Program-made: the position numbers and the translations under genes | DNA from: Streptomyces lienomycini | GTDB taxonomy: Bacteria > Actinomycetota > Actinomycetes > Streptomycetales > Streptomycetaceae | Assembly (NCBI RefSeq): GCF_027947595.1 | Contig: NZ_CP116257.1 | Coordinates: forward strand, 1 to 64,000 | DNA length: 64,000 nt | Reading direction: 5' to 3' | Part shown: positions 56,881 through 64,000 of the stretch, one piece after another | Layout of the letters: each line of letters opens with the position of its first letter | How positions within the stretch are numbered: position 1 is the stretch's first letter | The notes under the pieces: model-generated | Told to the model about the DNA's origin: nothing | The model's database searches: none | What the model saw: the letters and a program-made list of their open reading frames with translations, nothing else

Positions 56881-57881
56881 CGACCGTCGCCGTCAAGCCG
56901 GCCACCATGGCGCAGGCCCTCACGCGCGCGCTGCGCGACGCCATGGCCGCCGACCCGGGCGTGCACGTCCTGGGCGAGGACGTGGGTACGCTCGGCGGCG
57001 TCTTCCGGGTCACCGACGGGCTCGCCGCGGAGTTCGGCGAGGATCGCTGCACGGACACCCCGCTCGCCGAGGCCGGGATCCTCGGCACGGCGGTGGGCAT
57101 GGCGATGTACGGGCTGCGCCCGGTCGTCGAGATGCAGTTCGACGCCTTCGCCTACCCGGCGTTCGAGCAGGTCGTCAGCCATGTCACCAAGATGCGCAAC
57201 CGCACGCGCGGGAAGATGCCCCTGCCGCTGACCATCCGCATCCCCTACGGCGGCGGCATCGGCGGCGTCGAGCACCACAGCGACTCGTCCGAGGCGTACT
57301 ACATGGCGACTCCGGGGCTCCACGTCGTCACGCCCGCCACGGTCGCCGACGCCTACGGGCTGCTGCGCGCGTCCATCGCCTCCGACGATCCGGTGGTCTT
57401 CCTCGAACCCAAGCGGCTGTACTGGTCGAAGGACACCTGGAACCCGCAGGACCCGGCACCCGTTGAGCCGGTAGGCCGCGCGGTGGTGCGGCGCTCCGGC
57501 CGGAGCGCCACACTCATCACGTACGGGCCGTCGCTGGCCGTCTGCATGGAGGCGGCCGAGGCGGCCCGGGCCGAGGGCTGGGACCTCGAAGTCGTCGATC
57601 TGCGCTCCCTGGTGCCGTTCGACGACGAGACGGTGTGCGCCTCGGTGCGGCGGACGGGACGCGCGGTCGTCGTCCACGAGTCGGGTTCCTTCGGGGGCCC
57701 GGGCGGGGAGATCGCGGCCCGGGTCACGGAGCGCTGCTTCCACCGTCTGGAGGCGCCGGTGCTGCGTGTGGCCGGGTTCGACATCCCGTATCCGCCGCCC
57801 ATGCTGGAGCGTCACCACCTGCCCGGTGTGGACCGCATCCTGGACGCCGTGGGGCGCCTGCAGTGGGAGGCCGAAAGCTGA
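56877..57881 (+). CDS. bkdB: Branched-chain 2-oxoacid dehydrogenase E1 beta
   Basis: This is the 334-residue beta subunit. Transketolase-type pyrimidine-binding motifs are VLGEDVGTLGGVFRVT, DTPLAEAGILGTAVGMA, VEMQFDAFAYPAFEQV and IPYGGGIGGVEHHSDSSEAY. A C-terminal transketolase domain ends at GRLQWEAES. Together with BkdA it forms the alpha2-beta2 E1. Overlaps with both neighbours show a single operon. Confidence 0.95.
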   Translation: MTTVAVKPATMAQALTRALRDAMAADPGVHVLGEDVGTLGGVFRVTDGLAAEFGEDRCTDTPLAEAGILGTAVGMAMYGLRPVVEMQFDAFAYPAFEQVVSHVTKMRNRTRGKMPLPLTIRIPYGGGIGGVEHHSDSSEAYYMATPGLHVVTPATVADAYGLLRASIASDDPVVFLEPKRLYWSKDTWNPQDPAPVEPVGRAVVRRSGRSATLITYGPSLAVCMEAAEAARAEGWDLEVVDLRSLVPFDDETVCASVRRTGRAVVVHESGSFGGPGGEIAARVTERCFHRLEAPVLRVAGFDIPYPPPMLERHHLPGVDRILDAVGRLQWEAES

Positions 57882-59356
57882 TGGCACACGCTTCTGACGG
57901 TCGCGGCCTGGAGTTCAGGCTCCCCGACCTCGGTGAGGGGCTCACCGAGGCGGAGATCGTGCGCTGGCTGGTCGAGGTCGGCGACGTGGTCGCCGTCGAC
58001 CAGCCCGTCGTCGAGGTCGAGACGGCCAAGGCGATGGTCGAGGTGCCCTGCCCCTACGGAGGCGTGGTCACCGCCCGCTTCGGCGAGGAGGGCACGGAAC
58101 TGCCCGTCGGGGCGCCGCTGGTGACCGTGGCCGTGGGCGAGGACGGGGCGGACACCGGCGCCGGTCCGGCGCGGGACGCCGGGGCGGCCGGGGCGGCCGG
58201 GGCGCCGCCCGCCGGGTCGCCGGCCGAGGCGCCCGCCGCGGGGACGACGGCGGAGACGCCCGCCGCGGGGATGACGGCGGAGGCGCCCGCCGCGGGGACG
58301 ACGGCGGAGGGCTCCGGCAACGTCCTGGTCGGCTACGGCACCTCCGAGGCCCCCGCGCGTCGGCGCAGGGTGCGGCCGCCGGACCGGCGGACGGCCACCG
58401 GCACGGCCGGGTCCGCCAACGGCCGGGTCCGTACCGCCGAGCCGCCGGACGGTCCGGTCCCCGTCATCTCCCCGCTGGTGCGCAGGCTGGCCCGGCACAA
58501 CGACCTGGACCTGCGCGAACTGACCGGCTCGGGCCCGGACGGGCTGATCCTGCGGGCGGACGTGGAGTACGCGCTGCGGGCCGCCGCCGCGCAGGGCGGC
58601 CGCACGGCCGATCAGCAGCCTTCGACGGGCCGGGTACCGGCCGCCCCCTCCGCAGCCGCGCCCTCCGACGGCGTCCGCGTCCCCCTCAAGGGCGTCCGGG
58701 GCGCCGTCGCCGACAAGCTCTCCCGCAGCCGGCGCGAGATCCCGGACGCGACCTGCTGGGTGGACGCCGACGCGACCGAGCTGATGCGGGCGCGGGCCGC
58801 GATGAACGCTTCCGGCGGCCCGAAGATCTCCCTCGTCGCCCTGCTGGCCCGGATCTGCACGGCCGCCCTCGCCCGGTTCCCGGAGCTGAACTCCACGGTC
58901 GACACGGAGGCCCGGGAGATCGTCCGGCTCGAACAGGTCCACCTCGGCTTCGCCGCCCAGACGGACCGGGGGCTGGTCGTGCCGGTCGTCCGGGACGCGC
59001 ACGCGCGGAACGCCGAGGGGCTCACCGCGGAGTTCGCCCGGCTGACCGAGGCGGCCCGCGCAGGCCGGCTGACGCCCGGTGAACTGACCGGCGGCACCTT
59101 CACGCTGAACAACTACGGCGTGTTCGGCGTCGACGGCTCCACGCCGATCATCAACCACCCCGAGGCGGCCATGCTCGGCGTCGGCCGCATCGTTCCCAAG
59201 CCGTGGGTGCACGAGGGCGAGTTGGCGGTGCGTCAGGTCGTGCAGCTCTCGCTCACCTTCGACCACCGGGTGTGCGACGGCGGGGTGGCGGGCGGTTTCC
59301 TGCGGTACGTGGCGGACTGCGTGGAACAGCCCGCGGTGCTGCTGCGGACCCTGTGA
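57881..59356 (+). CDS. bkdC: Branched-chain 2-oxoacid dehydrogenase E2 (dihydrolipoyl acyltransferase)
   Basis: This 491-residue E2 has one lipoyl domain, with the lipoylated Lys in VEVETAKAMVEVP. A long Ala/Pro/Thr-rich linker contains three imperfect repeats of the AEAPAAGTT type (58222-58310). A peripheral-subunit-binding domain (ISPLVRRLARHNDLDLRELT) and the catalytic acyltransferase domain follow; the active-site motif is FDHRVCDGG. The start shares one base with the bkdB stop. E3 is not encoded nearby. Confidence 0.94.
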   Translation: MAHASDGRGLEFRLPDLGEGLTEAEIVRWLVEVGDVVAVDQPVVEVETAKAMVEVPCPYGGVVTARFGEEGTELPVGAPLVTVAVGEDGADTGAGPARDAGAAGAAGAPPAGSPAEAPAAGTTAETPAAGMTAEAPAAGTTAEGSGNVLVGYGTSEAPARRRRVRPPDRRTATGTAGSANGRVRTAEPPDGPVPVISPLVRRLARHNDLDLRELTGSGPDGLILRADVEYALRAAAAQGGRTADQQPSTGRVPAAPSAAAPSDGVRVPLKGVRGAVADKLSRSRREIPDATCWVDADATELMRARAAMNASGGPKISLVALLARICTAALARFPELNSTVDTEAREIVRLEQVHLGFAAQTDRGLVVPVVRDAHARNAEGLTAEFARLTEAARAGRLTPGELTGGTFTLNNYGVFGVDGSTPIINHPEAAMLGVGRIVPKPWVHEGELAVRQVVQLSLTFDHRVCDGGVAGGFLRYVADCVEQPAVLLRTL

Positions 59357-59459
59357 CCGGGGTGACGGCGCCCACGAGGTGACGGTGCGTCCGCGCACAC
59401 GCCGATCGCGCGGGCTCCCCCGCGTTCCCTGTGATCGCGCAGGGCCCCATACTCAGGGG

Positions 59460-60464
59460 GTGACCGCGTACGAGCCTCCCGGCGACCCAAACGCCGGCCC
59501 CGGCCCCGCGCCGGGTTCCGGACCCGCCGGGTACGACGCCGTCGTGCTCGCCGGCGGGGCCGCCCGGCGGCTCGGGGGCGCGGACAAACCCGGGCTGCGG
59601 GTGGGCGGGCGCGCGCTGCTCGACCGGGTGCTCGCCGCCTGCGCCGGAGCCGGGACCACCGTCGTCGTCGCCGATCCGCGGCCCACCGAGCGCCCGGTGA
59701 CCTGGGCGCGCGAGGACCCGCCCGGCGGGGGGCCGCTGGCCGCCCTCGCCGCCGGACTCGTGCACACCACGGCGGAGCACGTCGTGGTGGTCTCCGCCGA
59801 CCTGCCCTTCCTCGCCGGGCCGACCGTCGGGCGGCTGCTGTCGGCCCTCGTCGGGGGCGGGGCCGACGGAGCGCTGCTCACCGACGCCGACGGCCGGGAC
59901 CAGCCCCTCGTCGCCGCCTATCGCGCGCCCGCGCTGCGCCGCGAACTGGCCGCGCTCACCCCGGACCGTGGAGACCGGACGGACCGCACCGACCCGGCCG
60001 GCCGACCGAGCCTCGCCGGGCTGCCGTTGCGCCGCCTGACCGGCGCCCTCCGCCTCACTCGCGTCCCCGACGCCGTCGCCTCCTTCGACTGCGACACCTG
60101 GGACGACATCGCCACCGCAAGGGCACGCATCAGGGAGCATGGTCACGTGTTGGATGAATGGATCTCCGCAGCCAAGGACGAGTTGGGCATCGACCTGGAC
60201 GTCGACACCGGCGTCCTGCTCGATCTCGCGCGCGACGCCGCCCACGGGGTGGCCAGACCGGCGGCCCCGCTGACCACCTTCCTCGTCGGCTACGCGGCCG
60301 GGCGGGCCGGGGGAGGCCCCGAGGCGGTCGCCGAGACCGCCCGCAAGGCCGCCGCCCTCGCCCTGCGCTGGGCACAGGAAGCGGCCGACGCCGCAGCCGC
60401 CCCCGCGAAGGGCGAGCCCGACGCGGCCCCCGACGCCACTCCCGACACCCGCCCGGACGCGTGA
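59460..60464 (+). CDS. MobA-like molybdenum cofactor guanylyltransferase fused to a DUF6457 domain
   Basis: The GTG at 59460 gives 334 residues. A short Pro/Gly extension leads to the nucleotidyltransferase: VVLAGGAARRLGGADKPGL, the metal-binding VVVVSADLPFLAGP, and DGRDQPLVAAYR. After about residue 225 there is a helical domain (LDEWISAAKDELGIDLDVDT) of a type often found alone next to mobA in Streptomyces. I recall it as DUF6457, unverified. MobA joins GMP to molybdopterin. The start has GGGGG adjacent and may be leaderless. Confidence 0.87.
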   Translation: MTAYEPPGDPNAGPGPAPGSGPAGYDAVVLAGGAARRLGGADKPGLRVGGRALLDRVLAACAGAGTTVVVADPRPTERPVTWAREDPPGGGPLAALAAGLVHTTAEHVVVVSADLPFLAGPTVGRLLSALVGGGADGALLTDADGRDQPLVAAYRAPALRRELAALTPDRGDRTDRTDPAGRPSLAGLPLRRLTGALRLTRVPDAVASFDCDTWDDIATARARIREHGHVLDEWISAAKDELGIDLDVDTGVLLDLARDAAHGVARPAAPLTTFLVGYAAGRAGGGPEAVAETARKAAALALRWAQEAADAAAAPAKGEPDAAPDATPDTRPDA

Positions 60465-61864
60465 TGACCTCCCCCGGCACGCGAGCCGACGGGGAAGCGG
60501 ACGACCTCGACGTCGAGGAGGCGCTCGCCCTCGTGCGGAAGAATCCCGGCACCCCCCGCGGCGAGTCCGGCCACGCCGGGGCGCCCACCCCCGGCACGCC
60601 CCAGGGGCACCACGGGACCCACGGCACTCCGCACCACCCGGGGGACTCCCACCATCGCGCGACCGCCTGGCCCGAGGCCCGGGCGGCCGCCGAGCGCGCC
60701 GCCCGCGCCGCCGCCCGTGCCGCCCGCCGCGCGCCGTTCTCCGTGCCGCTGGACGCGGCCCTGGGACTCACCCTGGCCGCGCCGCTGGCCGCCCTCACCG
60801 ACCTGCCGTCCTTCGACACCTCCGCGATGGACGGCTGGGCCGTCGCCGGTCCGGGCCCCTGGTCGGTGCGCGACGAGGGCGTCCTCGCCGGACACACGGA
60901 ACCCGCGCCCCTCACCGACGGCGAGGCCGTCCGTATCGCCACCGGCGCGCGCGTCCCCCCGGGCACCACCGTCGTCCTGCGCACCGAGCACGGCCGCACC
61001 GGCGAACGCGGCCGCCTGCACGCCACCCACGAGGTCGTCCACGGCCAGGACATCCGCCCGCGCGGTCAGGAGTGCCGCCGCGGCGACCAGTTGCTGCCCG
61101 TCGGGACCCTCGCGACCCCGGCCGTGATCGGTCTCGCGGCGGCGGCCGGGTACGACACGCTCACCGCGGTCCCCCGGCCCCGCGTCGACGTCCTCGTCCT
61201 CGGCGACGAACTGCTCACCGAGGGACTCCCGCACGACGGCCTCATCCGGGACGCCCTCGGCCCGATGCTGCCGCCCTGGCTGCGGGCCCTGGGCGCCGAC
61301 GTCCGCACCGTCCGCCGGATCGGCGACGACGCCAAGGCGCTGCGCCGTGCCGTCACGACGTCCGACGCCGACCTGATCGTCACGACGGGCGGCACCGCCG
61401 CGGGCCCCGTCGACCACGTGCATCCGATCCTGGACCGGATCGGCGCCGAACTCCTCGTGGACGGCGTCAGGGCACGCCCCGGCCACCCCATGCTGCTGGC
61501 CCGCCTCAAGGGCGACCAGCACCTCGTCGGGCTGCCCGGCAACCCCCTCGCCGCCGTCTCCGGACTGCTCACCCTCGCCGAGCCGCTGCTGCGCATCCTC
61601 GCCGCCCGCCCGGCGCCCGAGCCGTACACGCTGCCGCTGCGGGACGCCGTGCAGGGGCACCCGTACGACACCCGTCTCGTGCCCGTCGTACTGCGCGGCG
61701 AGGGCGTGGTCCCGCTGCGCTACAACGGTCCGGCCATGCTCCGCGGTATCGCGGCCGCCGACGCGCTGGCCGTCGTGCCCCCGGGCGGTGCGCGGTCGGG
61801 ACAGGAGGCCGAGCTGCTCGACCTGCCCTGGGCCACCGGCGGAATCGGAGTGTGTTTCACGTGA
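60464..61864 (+). CDS. moeA: Molybdopterin molybdotransferase MoeA
   Basis: MoeA inserts molybdate into adenylated molybdopterin. The product has 466 residues. A His/Gly/Pro-rich N-terminal extension of about 85 residues precedes the core. Motifs are DTSAMDGWAV, IATGARVPPGTTVV, TTGGTAAGPVDHVHP and LPGNPLAAVSGLL. The start shares one base with the mobA stop (TGATG). The end overlaps a parS site and the start of the channel gene. Confidence 0.94.
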   Translation: MTSPGTRADGEADDLDVEEALALVRKNPGTPRGESGHAGAPTPGTPQGHHGTHGTPHHPGDSHHRATAWPEARAAAERAARAAARAARRAPFSVPLDAALGLTLAAPLAALTDLPSFDTSAMDGWAVAGPGPWSVRDEGVLAGHTEPAPLTDGEAVRIATGARVPPGTTVVLRTEHGRTGERGRLHATHEVVHGQDIRPRGQECRRGDQLLPVGTLATPAVIGLAAAAGYDTLTAVPRPRVDVLVLGDELLTEGLPHDGLIRDALGPMLPPWLRALGADVRTVRRIGDDAKALRRAVTTSDADLIVTTGGTAAGPVDHVHPILDRIGAELLVDGVRARPGHPMLLARLKGDQHLVGLPGNPLAAVSGLLTLAEPLLRILAARPAPEPYTLPLRDAVQGHPYDTRLVPVVLRGEGVVPLRYNGPAMLRGIAAADALAVVPPGGARSGQEAELLDLPWATGGIGVCFT

Positions 61865-61867
61865 AAC
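61854..61867. other. parS: parS centromere site within coding sequence
   Basis: A second perfect GTTTCACGTGAAAC spans the last codons of moeA and the GTG start of the channel gene, about 59 kb from oriC. ParB binding here would sit on the translation junction of two overlapping genes. Confidence 0.93.
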
Positions 61868-62958
61868 TTCCGGGCCAGGACGCGATCGCCCGCCAGGCGG
61901 ACGAGCACCTCGTGACCCACCGGGTGAAGCTCCCGAGGAAGCTGGTGGAACACCCGTTCCGCCAGGTGGCCAAGCGGCTGTCCATCGCACTGGTGGTCCT
62001 CGTGGTGACGGCGGTCGTCGTGTTCGTCGACCGCGACGGCTACACCGACAACTCCGATGGTTCCGTCGACCTTTTCGACGCCTTCTACTACGCCACCGTC
62101 ACCCTCTCCACCACGGGCTACGGCGACATCACGCCCGTCAGCGACTCCGCACGGCTGACCAACATCTTCGTCATCACGCCCCTGCGCGTGCTGTTCCTGA
62201 TCATCCTGGTCGGCACCACGCTGGAAGCCCTCACCGAGCGCACTCGGGAGGAGTGGCGCCTGAACCGCTGGAGGTCCGCCTTGCGCGATCACACCGTCGT
62301 CGTCGGCTTCGGAACCAAGGGGCGGTCGGCGATCCAGACCGTGTGCGCGACCGGGCTGCGCAAGGAGCAGGTGGTCGTGGTCGACCCCAGCGGAAAGGCC
62401 ATCGAGGCCGCGACGGCCCACGGCTACGCGGGTGTGGTCGGTGACGCGACGCGCAGCGACGTGCTCAACCGCGCCGAGGCGTTCAGGGCGAAGCAGATCA
62501 TCATCGCCACCCAGCGCGACGACACGGCCGTGCTGGTCACGCTGACGGCCCGGCAGCTCAACCGCGGCGCGAAGATCGTGGTCGCGGTCCGCGAGGAGGA
62601 GAACGCGCCGCTGCTGAAGCAGTCCGGGGCCGACGCCGTGATCACCAGTGCCAGCGCAGCGGGCAGGCTGCTCGGGCTCTCCGTGCTCAGCCCCGCCGCC
62701 GGCATGGTGATGGAGGACCTCATCAGCCAGGGCAGCGGGCTCGACCTCGTCGAGCGGCCCGTCATAAAGGCCGAGGTGGGCAAGAACCCGCGTCAGATGG
62801 ACGACCTGGTGGTCAGCGTGGTGCGCGGACACCGGGTCCTCGGTTACGACGACCCGGCCGTCGGCGGGCTGGAGTTGACGGACCGTCTGATCACGATCGT
62901 ACGGGCGACGCCCGCCACTCACGTGACGCCCGACACCCGCCCGCTCCCCCGCGACTGA
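61861..62958 (+). CDS. Two-helix potassium channel with TrkA-N (RCK) domain
   Basis: The 365-residue product has a first membrane helix (LSIALVVLVVTAVVVFV), the pore with the selectivity filter TGYGD at 85-89, a second helix (LRVLFLIILVGTTLEAL), and then a TrkA-N/RCK nucleotide-binding domain (VVVGFGTKGRSAI at about 147, then VVVDPSG and GVVGDATRSDVL). A TrkA-C-like end follows. The GTG start lies in a parS site and overlaps the moeA stop. Confidence 0.92.
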   Translation: MKLPGQDAIARQADEHLVTHRVKLPRKLVEHPFRQVAKRLSIALVVLVVTAVVVFVDRDGYTDNSDGSVDLFDAFYYATVTLSTTGYGDITPVSDSARLTNIFVITPLRVLFLIILVGTTLEALTERTREEWRLNRWRSALRDHTVVVGFGTKGRSAIQTVCATGLRKEQVVVVDPSGKAIEAATAHGYAGVVGDATRSDVLNRAEAFRAKQIIIATQRDDTAVLVTLTARQLNRGAKIVVAVREEENAPLLKQSGADAVITSASAAGRLLGLSVLSPAAGMVMEDLISQGSGLDLVERPVIKAEVGKNPRQMDDLVVSVVRGHRVLGYDDPAVGGLELTDRLITIVRATPATHVTPDTRPLPRD

Positions 62959-63020
62959 GGCAGGTCCGCCCCTCCTGGCCCGCTCCTTGCGGCCTGCTGC
63001 TTCCCTGCTCCTCCCGACTG

Positions 63021-63869
63021 CTACTTCCGGTTGTAGAGCCGCATCGTGACCGGGCCGAAGACCAGCAGCAGCAGGCCCGCCCAGCCCAGCGTCCAGGCGA
63101 TCTCGACGCCCGGCCAGTCGCCCGCCATCAGGCCGCGCACCGCGGACGCCAGGTGGGTGATCGGGCTGTTGTTGACGAAGGCCTGCAACCAGCCCGGCAT
63201 GGTCCTCGGATCGACGAAGACGTTGGACAGGAAGGTGAGCGGGAAGATCACCATCATGCTGACGCTCATCACCGACTTCTCGGTCCGCAGCAGCAGCCCG
63301 AACATGGTCCAGATCCACGAGAAGGCGAACGAGAAGAGCAGCAGCAGCGCGATCCCGGCGACCACGCCGACGACCCCGCCGTCGGGCCGGTAGCCGAGCA
63401 GCAGCCCCACGGACAGCATGACGACGGACGCGATGGTGTAGCGCAGGGCGTCACCGAGGAGGTAGCCGATCATCGCCGAGGGCCGCCAGATCGGCAGCGA
63501 GCGGATCCGGTCGAAGACGCCCTTCTCGATGTCGATGTTCACCGAGACCCCGGTGTACATCGTGATCATCACGACCGACATGACCAGGATGCCGGGCAGT
63601 ACGAACTGGATGTAGTCACGGGGGGAACCCGCCAGCGCACCGCCGAAGAGGTACGTGAACATCAACAGGTTCATGATCGGGAAGGCGGTGACGTCGAAGA
63701 GCTGCTCCGGCACGTGCTTGATCTTGAGGATCGCGCGCCAGCCGAAGGTCAGTGAGGCGGACAGGGCACTGGGGCGCGGCGGCCGTTCCCTGGTGACGAG
63801 CAGGGCGGCCAGCGACTCGGTGCTGACCGGGGAGAGTTCCCTGCTCTCGGTGCTCGCGGCCGTGCTCAT
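63021..63869 (-). CDS. ABC-2 type exporter permease (DrrB-like)
   Basis: The 282-residue permease has six membrane helices: FPIMNLLMFTYLFGGALA, VLPGILVMSVVMITMYTGV, and others. The conserved ABC-2 loop region KGVFDRIRSLPIWRPSAMIG is intact. The segment MMVIFPLTFLSNVFVDPRTM is typical of DrrB-like drug or glycolipid exporters. The start overlaps the end of the ATPase gene (ATGA). The substrate is unknown. Confidence 0.9.
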   Translation of the reverse strand: MSTAASTESRELSPVSTESLAALLVTRERPPRPSALSASLTFGWRAILKIKHVPEQLFDVTAFPIMNLLMFTYLFGGALAGSPRDYIQFVLPGILVMSVVMITMYTGVSVNIDIEKGVFDRIRSLPIWRPSAMIGYLLGDALRYTIASVVMLSVGLLLGYRPDGGVVGVVAGIALLLLFSFAFSWIWTMFGLLLRTEKSVMSVSMMVIFPLTFLSNVFVDPRTMPGWLQAFVNNSPITHLASAVRGLMAGDWPGVEIAWTLGWAGLLLLVFGPVTMRLYNRK

Positions 63870-64000
63870 GCCGCCACCTCGTCCTTCGTGTCGTCGGTGT
63901 CGGTGTCGGTGCCGGAGCCGCCGTCGGTGTGCCGGCCGGTGTCGTGGCCGGTCAGCGCCAGGAAGACCTCGTCGAGACTGGGCTGCCCCAGGGAGAAGCT
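63866..64000 (-). CDS. ABC transporter ATPase, C-terminal fragment cut by the window end
   Basis: Only the last 44 residues are in the window. They include PSLDEVFLALTGH, the characteristic C-terminal motif of DrrA-type exporter ATPases, followed by an acidic Asp/Thr tail. The stop overlaps the permease start. The nucleotide-binding part lies beyond the window. Confidence 0.85.
   Translation of the reverse strand, partial: SFSLGQPSLDEVFLALTGHDTGRHTDGGSGTDTDTDDTKDEVAA

Overview
The window is the replication-origin region of a Streptomyces (or close relative) chromosome. The evidence is the very high GC content, the frequent GTG starts and 4-base start/stop overlaps, the dnaA-oriC-dnaN-gnd-recF-dciA-gyrB-gyrA order, and the actinobacterial set CrgA, DLW-39, sortase E, and FhaA/FhaB/PstP/FtsW/PbpA/PknB. 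The species cannot be named from the sequence alone.

Layout. 1-12.9 kb: replication core, with about twenty DnaA boxes between dnaA and dnaN, then clamp, recombination and helicase-loader genes and both gyrase subunits, a DUF3566 membrane protein and tRNA-Ile. 13.3-21.7 kb: a block that interrupts the conserved actinobacterial order. It holds an nSTAND1-WD40 giant protein, a small membrane protein, a ferredoxin overlapping an FkbM methyltransferase, decayed repeats, a glycosyltransferase, and a GntR/HutC regulator with a palindromic operator. 21.9-31 kb: the core resumes with DLW-39, a membrane-anchored Ser/Thr kinase with its HTH neighbour, tRNA-Ala, a cis-prenyltransferase, a parS site, cyclophilin, rhomboid, a second DnaA-box cluster and crgA. 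31.2-34.7 kb: DUF881, PabA/TrpG and two class E sortases. 34.8-43.1 kb: the minus-strand cell-wall and phospho-signalling operon fhaA-fhaB-pstP-ftsW-pbpA-pknB. 43.6-50.9 kb: tRNA-Leu, a secreted intradiol dioxygenase carrying a carbohydrate-binding module, DUF2252, J-domain and rhodanese genes, and a DUF5819-HTTM-TrmH operon. 51-59.4 kb: phenylacetate-type catabolism (paaN, paaH and a TetR regulator), an Lrp-type regulator and a branched-chain 2-oxoacid dehydrogenase operon. 59.5-64 kb: molybdenum-cofactor genes coupled to a potassium channel gene whose start lies inside a second parS site, then an ABC-2 exporter cut by the window edge.

How the genes fit together: initiation (DnaA/oriC), titration (outlying DnaA boxes) and segregation (parS) elements are interleaved with the division and peptidoglycan genes. 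The FHA/PstP/PknB set supplies the phosphorylation control of wall synthesis.

Quality note: three genes (the kinase near 25 kb, fhaA, and the Lrp regulator near 55.5 kb) carry apparent single-base indels in G/C runs. This points either to assembly errors or to real lesions. All functional statements come from reading motifs and from known family roles. No database search was run.
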